From NCBI RefSeq assembly GCF_019263745.1, contig NZ_CP077107.1:372001-436000 (forward strand): a DNA stretch of 64,000 nucleotides, given 5' to 3'. The DNA comes from Methanospirillum hungatei (GTDB lineage: Archaea; Halobacteriota; Methanomicrobia; Methanomicrobiales; Methanospirillaceae). Of the stretch, positions 36,718 to 45,336 are shown piece by piece. Numbering within the stretch: position 1 is the stretch's first letter; every line of letters starts with the position of its first letter. A model generated the notes under the pieces. That model was not told the origin of the DNA, made no database searches, and was given only the letters and a program-made list of their open reading frames with translations. The translations under genes and the position numbers were made by a program.

Positions 36718-37922
36718 TGCTTCTTGACCTCAAGGTTTCATTTTTTTTAGCAGTACGAGGAATTCTTCGGGGAAGTAGGGGGAGCCTTTATCTTACGGTT
36801 TTGATCATCGCGATGGTCTTTACCAATATGATCTTCATGCCCTCTATTATCCTCGGATTCATCAAGGTAGCCGAAGATCAGATTATCACCTATCAGACTG
36901 GTAATATCCTGATCACTCCACATGAGGATGAACGATATATTGAAGACGTAAACGGGCTGCTTGAGAAGGTAAATCGCATCCCTGGTGTATTACGGGCCTC
37001 TCCTCATTATGGAACCGGAGTAACACTCCGGTATAAAGGCAATACCCTTGGTTCTACTGTTGTTGCCATCCGACCAGACGATGAGCGATTGGTAACTGAT
37101 GTATATCAGAAGATGTTAGATGGACATTATCTTGCTGATGGAGAGCGTGATGAGATAATTATTGGTATTCAGACATCAGGGCATAAAGATGAAAGCCTTG
37201 ATATGGGAGCGACTCTGGGTTACCTGAAAGCTGGAGATCCTCTTACAGTAGAATATACCAATGGAGTAACTAAGGTCTATCATGTAAAAGGTATCATTGA
37301 GACCGGCTCATATTATGCTGATCAGGGGGCTTATATCACCTGGGATGAACTGGAATCTGTATATGGTAAAAAAGTTGATTATGCTACTGATGTTATCATA
37401 AAAACTGATCCTGATGCATATGAACCAGATGTAAAAACCCAGATTTATCGATTTGGTGTCCGGGAAAAAGTGCAGACCTGGCAGGATATACTGGAAGAAG
37501 CAATGGGCCGGGCGGTTCAGAACTTTGCCATGCTGAATTCAATTACTATTATTGTTTCACTTATTATTGCTATTGTTGTTTTATTCATTGTTATTATGAT
37601 TAAAACTTTAAACAGTAAAAGACAAATTGGTGTTTTAAAAGCCCTTGGTGTAGAAAAAAATATTATTATTCATAATTATGTTTTCCAAGTTCTCATCCTT
37701 ACTACTCTTGGAGTTATTGTCGGAACCACCCTGGTTGAAACTATGGTTGCGATACTCACTTTGTATCCATTCCAATTTCCCGATGGAGAAGTTACACCTG
37801 TCGTTGCAACTTCAGATTTAATCAATAATACTATCATGCTTTATATAGCTTCATTTATTGCCGGCTATATTCCTGCATGGAGGGTGGCGTCAGAAGATAT
37901 CCTGACTGCAATGAGGAGCTAA
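36717..37922 (+). CDS. FtsX/MacB-like ABC transporter permease
   Basis: This 401-aa protein has the four-helix MacB/FtsX topology: helix 1 near residues 18-40, a large extracellular MacB_PCD domain (about 45-270; VNRIPGVLRASPHYGTG, KGIIETGSYYADQGAYITWD), and the C-terminal three-helix FtsX domain (SITIIVSLIIAIVVLFIVI; KRQIGVLKALGVEKNIII; IASFIAGYIPAWRVAS). Such permeases do mechanotransmission or export of lipids and peptides. The ATPase is encoded directly after it. Confidence 0.9.
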   Translation: MLLDLKVSFFLAVRGILRGSRGSLYLTVLIIAMVFTNMIFMPSIILGFIKVAEDQIITYQTGNILITPHEDERYIEDVNGLLEKVNRIPGVLRASPHYGTGVTLRYKGNTLGSTVVAIRPDDERLVTDVYQKMLDGHYLADGERDEIIIGIQTSGHKDESLDMGATLGYLKAGDPLTVEYTNGVTKVYHVKGIIETGSYYADQGAYITWDELESVYGKKVDYATDVIIKTDPDAYEPDVKTQIYRFGVREKVQTWQDILEEAMGRAVQNFAMLNSITIIVSLIIAIVVLFIVIMIKTLNSKRQIGVLKALGVEKNIIIHNYVFQVLILTTLGVIVGTTLVETMVAILTLYPFQFPDGEVTPVVATSDLINNTIMLYIASFIAGYIPAWRVASEDILTAMRS

Positions 37923-37923
37923 T

Positions 37924-38640
37924 ATGATAGTTGCTGAAAACCTGACCCGGACATATGAGATGGGAAAAGTTACCGTTCATGCTTTGCAGGGAGTTTCTCT
38001 TACTATTCTGAAAGGTGAATTTGTCGGTATCATGGGTGCAAGTGGTTCAGGAAAATCTACATTACTCCATCTTCTTGGACTTTTAGATAAACCAACCGAA
38101 GGAAAGATACTCCTTGGTGGTATTGATGTAAAAACATTGAATGACCGGCAACGGACCAGGTTCAGACTGAAACGACTTGGTTATGTTTTCCAGGATTATG
38201 CTCTGGTTCCAGAATTAACTGTGGAAGAAAATGTGTACCTGACCTCGATGATCCGAGGGACATCAAAAGAGGAATATCAGAGACAGACATTACAAATCCT
38301 TGATCGGATAGGTCTTTCTGATCGTCTGACTCATAAGCATAATGAATTATCGGGAGGACAGCAACAGCGGGTTGCTATTGCACGGGCCATGGTAAATAAA
38401 CCGGAAATCCTCTTTGCAGATGAGCCATGTGCAAATCTAGATTCTGAAAGTTCACGAAATGTTTTGGATTTATTTAAACAAATTAACAAAGAGATGTCCC
38501 AGACTATCGTGATGGTTTCTCATGAGGACTGGCACATGGAATATTTTGACCGGGTAATAATACTTCGTGATGGAAAAATTGTCTCTGATGGACCCCCACC
38601 TGATGAAATCCTGGAAAGAGCATGTAAATATGGAGTATAA
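37924..38640 (+). CDS. ABC transporter ATP-binding protein (LolD/MacB type)
   Basis: This 238-aa ATPase is complete: Walker A GASGSGKSTL (residues about 39-48), Q loop VFQDYALVPELTV, signature LSGGQQQRVAIARA, Walker B ILFADEPCANLDSES, and the H-loop His in MVSHEDWHMEYFDR. The usual EPTGNLD of this class is EPCANLD here. It drives the FtsX-type permease, with two bp between the genes. The operon therefore encodes a complete exporter with its own regulator. Confidence 0.93.
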   Translation: MIVAENLTRTYEMGKVTVHALQGVSLTILKGEFVGIMGASGSGKSTLLHLLGLLDKPTEGKILLGGIDVKTLNDRQRTRFRLKRLGYVFQDYALVPELTVEENVYLTSMIRGTSKEEYQRQTLQILDRIGLSDRLTHKHNELSGGQQQRVAIARAMVNKPEILFADEPCANLDSESSRNVLDLFKQINKEMSQTIVMVSHEDWHMEYFDRVIILRDGKIVSDGPPPDEILERACKYGV

Positions 38641-38764
38641 GGCAAATTTCCTCATAATATCAGAAATTATGGTTGATACAGTATGGTGCAAATCGTTATA
38701 ATTTTTAGATATGCGTCATCATACTTCAAATATTCCAAAATCTATCTTTTTCCACGATAATCAG

Positions 38765-38995
38765 TTACAGGAATTTATCTAATAATCTGGTAATCATACT
38801 CATTTCTTCATTACTTAATTCAATGGCTGGAAGTGCAGTTTTTATGAGAGATTCTACGGCTTTTTTTCCTTCCGGGGTTCTGACCATCTTTTGAATGGTT
38901 TTTATTCCTTCAGGAGATGAAATAAAGTCCATAATCATCTTCTGACCTTCTGGTGAAGAAAGAAATTGTTTGGCCATGTCTTCCATTCCGAACAT
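38765..38995 (-). CDS. Small protein with SPEG repeats
   Basis: This 76-aa soluble helical protein has three consecutive helix-turn units: SSPEGQKMIMDFI, SSPEGIKTIQKMV and RTPEGKKAVESLI. The S/T-P-E-G N-cap starts each one, spaced 14 residues apart. The rest is amphipathic helix. I do not know the family. A 9-8-9 inverted repeat (39034-39059) is about 40 bp upstream. The even repeat unit suggests a small solenoid or helical bundle. Confidence 0.65.
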   Translation of the reverse strand: MFGMEDMAKQFLSSPEGQKMIMDFISSPEGIKTIQKMVRTPEGKKAVESLIKTALPAIELSNEEMSMITRLLDKFL

Positions 38996-39033
38996 GGAGG
39001 TTTAATTGATTTAAAAATATTAGTACATTACGA

Positions 39034-39059
39034 TATTATCATTGATGTATATGATAATA
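39034..39059. promoter_or_regulatory. Inverted repeat upstream of the SPEG protein gene
   Basis: TATTATCAT-TGATGTAT-ATGATAATA is a perfect 9-8-9 inverted repeat about 40 bp before the minus-strand gene at 38995. It lies where an operator would overlap the promoter. Confidence 0.5.
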
Positions 39060-39402
39060 CAATGTCTCTTTCCGATATTATTGAAAAAAGAAAATAAATC
39101 CTAGTCTACACGGGGAAGGAGTACAATAAATTTTCCAGATTCCATATTATCATTTCCGGGGGAACACGCTAATATCCATCTCTTCCGAGTAAATTTCTAT
39201 TTACTAACCATTTTTTCTTAGACGAATTACAAATTCGGAATGCTATATGTCTGATTACTAGAACAAATTTAGCTTTGGACTCTGAAATTTTTTTCAAGAG
39301 GCCATCTTTTGATTGATAAACAAAAAATATAAATGATCGGACCATGAGTGATGATAAGATTCGTTCGATGTCATCAGTATTCATTAACCGAGGTCACAGG
39401 AT
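39060..39402 (+). promoter_or_regulatory. Upstream region of the CODH/ACS operon
   Basis: No convincing gene lies here; a 71-codon minus-strand frame (39169-39384) has no recognisable family. A TATA-like AAAAAATATAAA at 39322-39333 would place a transcript start near 39355, giving a leader of about 45 nt before the first cooC gene. Confidence 0.4.
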
Positions 39403-40182
39403 ATGAAAATAGCCATTACAGGGAAAGGAGGAGTGGGAAAGACATTCATTTCCGGAACACTAGCCTGTCAATATGCTTCTACTGGTCACACGACCATTGC
39501 TATCGATGCTGATACATCACCAAACCTTGGTCTGACACTGGGCATGACGGAATCTGATCTTGATAAGATCATACCCATAGCAGAAAATACCTCAATCATT
39601 GAAGAAAAGACCAAAACCGACTATCCTGGAGTCTTTAAACTCGTCTTTACCGTGGATGATATCATCACAAACCAGTCTGTTCAGACACCTTGCGGAGTAT
39701 CCCTTCTGGTCATGGGTACTGTCAAGTCGATGGGTTCAGGGTGTGCCTGCCCGGCAAACAGTGTAATCAGGAATCTTATCGGACATATGATAACTGAAAC
39801 CGATGAGATCATTATTATGGACATGGAAGCCGGGATTGAGCATCTTGGAAGAGGTACGGCTGAACATGTCGATGTGATGCTTATCGTTACCGATGCACAT
39901 CAGGCTTCTCTTTTAACTGCGGAGCGTATAGCCCGTCTTGCAAGAGAAGGAGGGATTCCACGAATTGCTCTCGTCGCAAACCGGGTAAGGGGAGAGGAAT
40001 CATTCACTCACATTTCTAATATGGCAATATCGCTCCATGTACCACTTGCTGCTGTCATTCCCTACGATGAGGAGATCGTTAGTGCCGGAGTCAGGGGTAT
40101 ATCACCGGTCTATTGTAATACTCCGGCAACTCAGGCAATTTCTAACCTTCTCTATTGGATTGAAGGAGCATTAGAATCATGA
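39403..40182 (+). CDS. cooC: CooC-type Ni-insertion ATPase, first copy
   Basis: This 259-aa P-loop ATPase is of the MinD/CooC/NifH class. It has a deviant Walker A GKGGVGKT at residues 7-14, switch DADTSPNLG, and a CxC metal motif in GSGCACPANS. Walker B is the MDMEAGIEHLGRG stretch typical of CooC. CooC binds Ni and uses ATP to mature the Ni-Fe-S C cluster of CO dehydrogenase, and AcsF-type relatives do so for the acetyl-CoA synthase A cluster. It overlaps the second copy by 4 nt, and both precede cdhA. Confidence 0.9.
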   Translation: MKIAITGKGGVGKTFISGTLACQYASTGHTTIAIDADTSPNLGLTLGMTESDLDKIIPIAENTSIIEEKTKTDYPGVFKLVFTVDDIITNQSVQTPCGVSLLVMGTVKSMGSGCACPANSVIRNLIGHMITETDEIIIMDMEAGIEHLGRGTAEHVDVMLIVTDAHQASLLTAERIARLAREGGIPRIALVANRVRGEESFTHISNMAISLHVPLAAVIPYDEEIVSAGVRGISPVYCNTPATQAISNLLYWIEGALES

Positions 40183-40961
40183 AGACAATAGTGATCATGG
40201 GGCGGGGAGGAACCGGCAAAACCTCCTTTGTAAGTCTTATTGCCGATTACTTTATTAGAACACAGCAGACACCCCTCCTCCTTGTAGATCTTGATCCTGA
40301 TCAAAGTCTTGGAGAGATGATTGGAATAGATCTTAGAACGGAAGGGAAAAAGACCATTGCAGAACTTTTGGAAGAAACCTTTATTGAAAAAGGAGGAACC
40401 ACAATAGGAATTCCACCATCCAAACGGATTGAACACAAAATTTGGGAGGAGGGTATGTATGAAGGAGAGAAATTAGATTTTATTGCAATAGGGACAAAAT
40501 GGGTTGAAGGATGCTATTGTATGCCTGATGCAGCCCTCCGAGATGCTTTAAGTCGATTAATAAAACAATATCGTTATGTAATTATCGATGCACCGGGAGG
40601 GTTGGAACATCTAAACAGAAGAGTTGCTGTTAAGGTTGATGATATAATTGATGTTCTTGGACCATCTGCAAAATCTTTTGCACATCTTGAACGGGCAAAA
40701 CGGGTAGCAGAAGAGAGTGGCGTTATATATTCCCGGTTTTTATCAGTTGGAGGATTTTTATTCCCTGAAAATCTCACAGAACGTGCGAAAAACATTCCTG
40801 ATGTGAAATACCTTGGTAAGATTGCATATGATCAGGCCGTAGCTGAAAAAACAATATCTGGAGATCCGGTATTTGGATTAGATCCCACAAATCCTGGGCC
40901 GGTTTCTGTTATGAATATACTTACTGTTGCAGGATATATGATCAACGAACAAAAATCTTAA
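40179..40961 (+). CDS. cooC: CooC/AcsF-type Ni-insertion ATPase, second copy
   Basis: This 260-aa paralogue of the upstream gene has Walker A GRGGTGKT (Thr in place of the usual Val), switch DLDPDQSLG, CxC in EGCYCMPDAA, and the DAPGGLEHLNRR stretch corresponding to DMEAGIEHLGRG. The divergence between the copies suggests separate targets, for example the C cluster in CdhA and the A cluster in CdhC. Start overlaps the previous stop (ATGA). The assignment of each copy is inference. Confidence 0.88.
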   Translation: MKTIVIMGRGGTGKTSFVSLIADYFIRTQQTPLLLVDLDPDQSLGEMIGIDLRTEGKKTIAELLEETFIEKGGTTIGIPPSKRIEHKIWEEGMYEGEKLDFIAIGTKWVEGCYCMPDAALRDALSRLIKQYRYVIIDAPGGLEHLNRRVAVKVDDIIDVLGPSAKSFAHLERAKRVAEESGVIYSRFLSVGGFLFPENLTERAKNIPDVKYLGKIAYDQAVAEKTISGDPVFGLDPTNPGPVSVMNILTVAGYMINEQKS

Positions 40962-41010
40962 ACCATCCAGGCTATCCAATAATAGGAAACAACTCTCCGG
41001 CCGGATTCCT

Positions 41011-43371
41011 GTGAACAGAAAAAATATTCATATACACTTGAGCGAAGCGGAAAGCTCGACTGGATCTTTAAAGGGTCTGGATATACAGATCGGAAAAATT
41101 AAAGGAGAACAGTGGGCTGAAATAGAAGGTCCAACTTCATTTCCAGATCATACTGATCTTCGGTCCTGGGATCGGATTCTTCTATCTCGATATAAACCAC
41201 TTTATCTCCCATTTTGTGATCTCTGCTGTTTATGTACCTATGGAAAGTGTGATCTTTCCGGAGGAAAACGTGGAGCATGTGGGATCAGCATGGAAGCCCA
41301 GCAATCTAGGATAGTATTACTGGCTGCCTGCATTGGAGCTGCAACTCATATCAGTCATGGAAGACATCTTGTCAACCATCTTATCGAAACACATGGAAGA
41401 AATACCCCCATTAATGTCGGGGGGACAAATGTAGATGTTGAAGCTCCTATGATTCGTCTGGTCTGTGGGATTAAACCTAAAACTCTTGCAGATCTTGAAA
41501 CGGTTCTGGATTATCTTGAAACCCAGGTCACTGAGCTATTAGCGGCAGCCCATACCGGACAGGAAAGTGATCCACTTGATTTTGAATCAAAGGTATTCCA
41601 TGCCGGCATGCTTGATCATGTTGGCCTTGAGTTAGCAGATTTAACTCAGATATCAGTCTTTGATTTTCCTAAAGCAGATCCTCAGGCAGAACTGGTCAAC
41701 CTCGGACTTGGAACCATTGATTCAGAAAAACCGGTTATTCTGGTTATCGGGCATAATGTTCCACCGGCTATAGATATTATCCAATATACAAAAGAACACA
41801 ATCTTTCAGGAACAATTGAGGTAACTGGTATCTGTTGTACGGCTATCGATCTAACCCGGTATGATCCTGATGCGAAAATTGTTGGCCCGATATCCTGGCA
41901 ACTTCGTTACATCCGAAGCGGCGTTCCTGACTTTATTGTTGTTGATGAGCAATGTGTCAGGGCTGATCTCTTAATTGAAGCAGGAAATATTCAGGCACCA
42001 CTTGTAGCAACCAGTTCAAAAAACTGTGCAGGACTGGTTGATAGAACGGATGATAATCCTGATCAGATAGTTGCAGACCTTATATCAGGAGCTGTTCCAG
42101 GGGTTCTCATTCTTGATCCGAAGAAAGTGGGAGAAGTAGCCGTCAGGGCTGCAATTCAATCTCATGAAATAAGAAAGACGATAAAAACTTCAAAAATTCC
42201 TACATTAGAAGAACTTATCGAATATGCAAAATTCTGTGGCGGATGTATGGAATGCACACGGGCATGTCCAAATGAGACTCCGATTCCGGATGCGATGAAA
42301 CAGGCAGCCACAGGGGATATCACATTATTGGCTGAGATTTATCAATCCTGTATCGGATGTGGGAGGTGTGAGGATGTATGTATTAAAAACATACCTGTCC
42401 ATAATGCTCTGGTTGCAGCAGCCCGGGATATTGTTACTTCAGAAAAGTATACCGTTCGTGCTGGCAGAGGAGCCATCCAGGATATTGAGATCAGAGAAGT
42501 AGGTGGGCCAATTGTATTAGGAGAGATCCCTGGAGTTGTCGCATTTGTCGGATGTGCAAATTTTCCGAATGGTGTATCAGAAGTTGCTGAAATGGCACGG
42601 GAATTTGCAAAACGCAGATATATTTCCGTAGCATCCGGGTGTTCAGCGATGGCTATCGGAATGTATCGAAATGAGGATGGTCAGACACCATATGAAGAAT
42701 TTCATGGACGATTTGATGCAGGAGGAATTGTCAATGTTGGATCCTGTGTTTCGAATGCACATATATCCGGGGCTGCTATAAAAATTGCTAGTATTTTTGC
42801 TAAACGAAATCTCCGGGGGAACTATGAGGAGATTGCAGATTACGTGTATAATCGGGTTGGTGCGGTAGGTATTGCGTGGGGAGCAATGTCTCAAAAAGCC
42901 GCTGCAATTGCAGCAGGATTCTGGAGGCTTGGAATTCCAGTAATTGTCGGCCCTCATGGTGCAAAATATCGTCGGATGCTTCTTGGAAGAAAAGATAATG
43001 AAGCGAATTGGTTTGTATACGACACACGAACAGGGGAAAAGGTTCAGGTTGGTCCGGTTCCTGAACATCTTTTCATAAGCGCTGAAACCAAGGAAGAGGC
43101 GATGGTTCTTATTGCAAAATTGTGTATGAGGCCAAATGACACATCACGGGGAAGATCCATGAAATTGACCCATTATATAGATCTCCATAAACGATTGTAT
43201 GGAATCATACCCGATGATGTTCATTTGTTTATCCGTTCATCTTCTGATATACCAATTACAATGAAAGAGGAACTCATTTCAATTTTAAAAGAGAAGGGAT
43301 TTAAAGACCAAAAAATTCCAGATCCGACTCTTCTCAAATCACAAATACGATCTCAGAAAGGGGGCAATTGA
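41011..43371 (+). CDS. cdhA: CODH/ACS alpha subunit (CO dehydrogenase)
   Basis: This 786-aa protein is the archaeal CdhA. It has N-terminal cluster ligands (CDLCCLCTYGKCDL), the Ni-Fe-S C-cluster region (ICCTAIDLTRY, VVDEQCVRADL, VGCANFPNG, SGCSAMAIGMYR, VGSCVSNAH), and two ferredoxin-type 4Fe-4S motifs in the middle (CGGCMECTRACP, CIGCGRCEDVCIK). These extra clusters distinguish it from bacterial CooS. It interconverts CO and CO2 with ferredoxin. The start is a GTG without a strong ribosome site, so the exact N-terminus is less certain. It overlaps cdhB by one base. Confidence 0.95.
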   Translation: MNRKNIHIHLSEAESSTGSLKGLDIQIGKIKGEQWAEIEGPTSFPDHTDLRSWDRILLSRYKPLYLPFCDLCCLCTYGKCDLSGGKRGACGISMEAQQSRIVLLAACIGAATHISHGRHLVNHLIETHGRNTPINVGGTNVDVEAPMIRLVCGIKPKTLADLETVLDYLETQVTELLAAAHTGQESDPLDFESKVFHAGMLDHVGLELADLTQISVFDFPKADPQAELVNLGLGTIDSEKPVILVIGHNVPPAIDIIQYTKEHNLSGTIEVTGICCTAIDLTRYDPDAKIVGPISWQLRYIRSGVPDFIVVDEQCVRADLLIEAGNIQAPLVATSSKNCAGLVDRTDDNPDQIVADLISGAVPGVLILDPKKVGEVAVRAAIQSHEIRKTIKTSKIPTLEELIEYAKFCGGCMECTRACPNETPIPDAMKQAATGDITLLAEIYQSCIGCGRCEDVCIKNIPVHNALVAAARDIVTSEKYTVRAGRGAIQDIEIREVGGPIVLGEIPGVVAFVGCANFPNGVSEVAEMAREFAKRRYISVASGCSAMAIGMYRNEDGQTPYEEFHGRFDAGGIVNVGSCVSNAHISGAAIKIASIFAKRNLRGNYEEIADYVYNRVGAVGIAWGAMSQKAAAIAAGFWRLGIPVIVGPHGAKYRRMLLGRKDNEANWFVYDTRTGEKVQVGPVPEHLFISAETKEEAMVLIAKLCMRPNDTSRGRSMKLTHYIDLHKRLYGIIPDDVHLFIRSSSDIPITMKEELISILKEKGFKDQKIPDPTLLKSQIRSQKGGN

Positions 43372-43940
43372 TGGCAGGTCAGGATCCATGGATTCGGGCT
43401 GAGATGGGTGGGACAAAACAGGCATCAATAATTTCTAAACCTGAAGTTTTATCAGCACTAATGAAAAAAGCCAATCACCCCATTTTTTTAATTGGCTCTG
43501 AATCAATTACAGATAATAAACAATCTGACCTTCTTATTACCTTAATAAAAACCCTGAAAGAAAAATGGAACGTTCCAGTTATATCTACTGCTCATATAAC
43601 AGGTACCCTAATTTCACGAGGACTGGTTCCAAATGCATCGATGGGGAGCATGGAAATTATAGATCGATTATGCGACAATAAGTGGCAAGGTCTTGATGGG
43701 AAAGGACAGTATGATCTGGTAATCCTTGCAGGATTTTCTTACACATTAGGATCTCTTTTACTATCCGGACTTAAACAATGTGCCTGGAATACCAAAAAAA
43801 TCTCTCTGGATCCAAAATATCACCCCCATGCAACATGGTCATATGGTAATATGAAGTTCGAAAACTGGCAAAAGGAGATTGAACGGTTTGTCGATATCAT
43901 AAAGACAGATAAGAAAAATATGGAGGAATCTCATGTTTGA
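43371..43940 (+). CDS. cdhB: CODH/ACS epsilon subunit
   Basis: This 189-aa protein is read from ATG 43371, which overlaps the cdhA stop (TGATG). It shows the DHS-like Rossmann pattern of CdhB: HPIFLIGSESITDN, LKEKWNVPVISTAHITGT, YDLVILAGFSYTLGSLLLS and ISLDPKYHPHATWS. CdhB forms the alpha2-epsilon2 CO dehydrogenase core with CdhA and is specific to archaeal complexes. Its length is normal. Its last codons overlap cdhC. Confidence 0.93.
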   Translation: MAGQDPWIRAEMGGTKQASIISKPEVLSALMKKANHPIFLIGSESITDNKQSDLLITLIKTLKEKWNVPVISTAHITGTLISRGLVPNASMGSMEIIDRLCDNKWQGLDGKGQYDLVILAGFSYTLGSLLLSGLKQCAWNTKKISLDPKYHPHATWSYGNMKFENWQKEIERFVDIIKTDKKNMEESHV

Positions 43941-45336
43941 AGATATCCCTGTTGAAGTGGGATTAATCCATGAAGGAGAACGTATCCGAAAGGAGGAGAT
44001 GAGAGTTGAACTTGGGGGACCAAAAGTATCTGAAAAATTTGAACTCGTCCTAGTGAAGGATAATGAACGGGTTGTTGATGGTTCAATATCAGTGATTGGT
44101 ACCGACCTTTCCGCTTTAGAGGAGGGAAAAAGTTATCCCTTTGGTATCCTTGTTGAAGTATCCGGTGAAAAACTTGAAGAAGACCTTGAAGGAGTTTTTG
44201 AGCGAAGAATCCATGAATACCTCAATTATATCCAGGGAGTCATGCATTTAAACCAACGATATGACATCTGGGTACGGGTTGGAAAAAAAGCCTTTACCAA
44301 AGGCCTTACCTCTTTTGATCAAATTGGACGTGTATTGATAAGCCTTTATAAAAGTGAACTTCCAATAATAGAAAAAATTCAAATAACCTTTTTTACCGGA
44401 GGAGAAGAATTTCAACGGTATTATTCTCTTGCACGGGATCGGTATGAAACCAGGGATGCACGAGCGAGAGGACTCCTGGATGAAGAGGTGGATACCTTTT
44501 ATGGTTGTGCATTGTGTCAGTCTTTTGCCCCTTCTCATATCTGTGTCATAACTCCCCAGCGGTACGCTAACTGTGGAGCGATCAGTTGGTTTGATGGCCG
44601 GGCAGCAGCTCGGATGGATCCTGAAGGTCCGATTTTTCCAATTTCTAAAGGAGATTATCTTGATCCTGAACATGGAGAATATTCAGGAATTAATGAACAT
44701 GCATCAAAACGTTCCATGGGTGAAGTAAACCGGGTATGGCTTTATTCTGCTTTTGGATATCCACATACCTCATGTGGGTGTTTTGAAGCAATTGCTTTTT
44801 ACATTCCAGAAGTAGAAGGTTTTGGAATCGTTCATCGACGGTTTGCAGGACCAACAGTAAATGGATTAGCTTTTTCTACTCTTGCGGACTCAACGGCCGG
44901 AGGCAGACAGGTCGAAGGGTTTCATGGCATCTCCCTTGAATATATGAGATCTGTGAAATTCTTACAGGCAGATGGAGGATGGAATACTATAGTCTGGATA
45001 CCTGCAGAGATTAAGGATTTGCTCGCCGGCATTATTCCGGTTGAGATCGCAGATGCAATTGCTACCGAAAAAGATGCTTTGGATATTGATACGCTCAAAT
45101 CATTTCTTACATCACACCGACATCCGGTTGTATCAAAGTGGATAGTTCCTGTAGAAAAAGAAGAAGAATCACCAGATTTTAGTTCACCTGTTCCGGTAAT
45201 GTCAATTGGAGAACTTCCCCTGATGGCTGGTGGAGTAAAAATAATCCTGAAAAATGCCAGGATATATGCTGACCGGATTATTATACAGCCGGCTCAAGAT
45301 TATCAGATAAAACAGAAAGGAGGGCGACATGACTGA
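43933..45336 (+). CDS. cdhC: CODH/ACS beta subunit (acetyl-CoA synthase)
   Basis: This 467-aa protein carries the A-cluster ligands in CALCQSFAPSHICVI and PHTSCGCFEAI (the C-G-C pair binding the distal Ni). The neighbouring PQRYANCGAISWFDGRAA and FAGPTVNGLAFSTLADS are highly conserved. It condenses CO, a methyl group from the corrinoid protein and CoA to acetyl-CoA. The length is the archaeal one (about 470), lacking the N-terminal CODH-docking domain of bacterial AcsB. GGAGGAATC precedes the ATG. Confidence 0.96.
   Translation: MFEDIPVEVGLIHEGERIRKEEMRVELGGPKVSEKFELVLVKDNERVVDGSISVIGTDLSALEEGKSYPFGILVEVSGEKLEEDLEGVFERRIHEYLNYIQGVMHLNQRYDIWVRVGKKAFTKGLTSFDQIGRVLISLYKSELPIIEKIQITFFTGGEEFQRYYSLARDRYETRDARARGLLDEEVDTFYGCALCQSFAPSHICVITPQRYANCGAISWFDGRAAARMDPEGPIFPISKGDYLDPEHGEYSGINEHASKRSMGEVNRVWLYSAFGYPHTSCGCFEAIAFYIPEVEGFGIVHRRFAGPTVNGLAFSTLADSTAGGRQVEGFHGISLEYMRSVKFLQADGGWNTIVWIPAEIKDLLAGIIPVEIADAIATEKDALDIDTLKSFLTSHRHPVVSKWIVPVEKEEESPDFSSPVPVMSIGELPLMAGGVKIILKNARIYADRIIIQPAQDYQIKQKGGRHD

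Noticed and set aside
39169-39384. 71-codon minus-strand frame upstream of the CODH operon
   Set aside because: No family or membrane or signal feature; it overlaps the probable CODH promoter.
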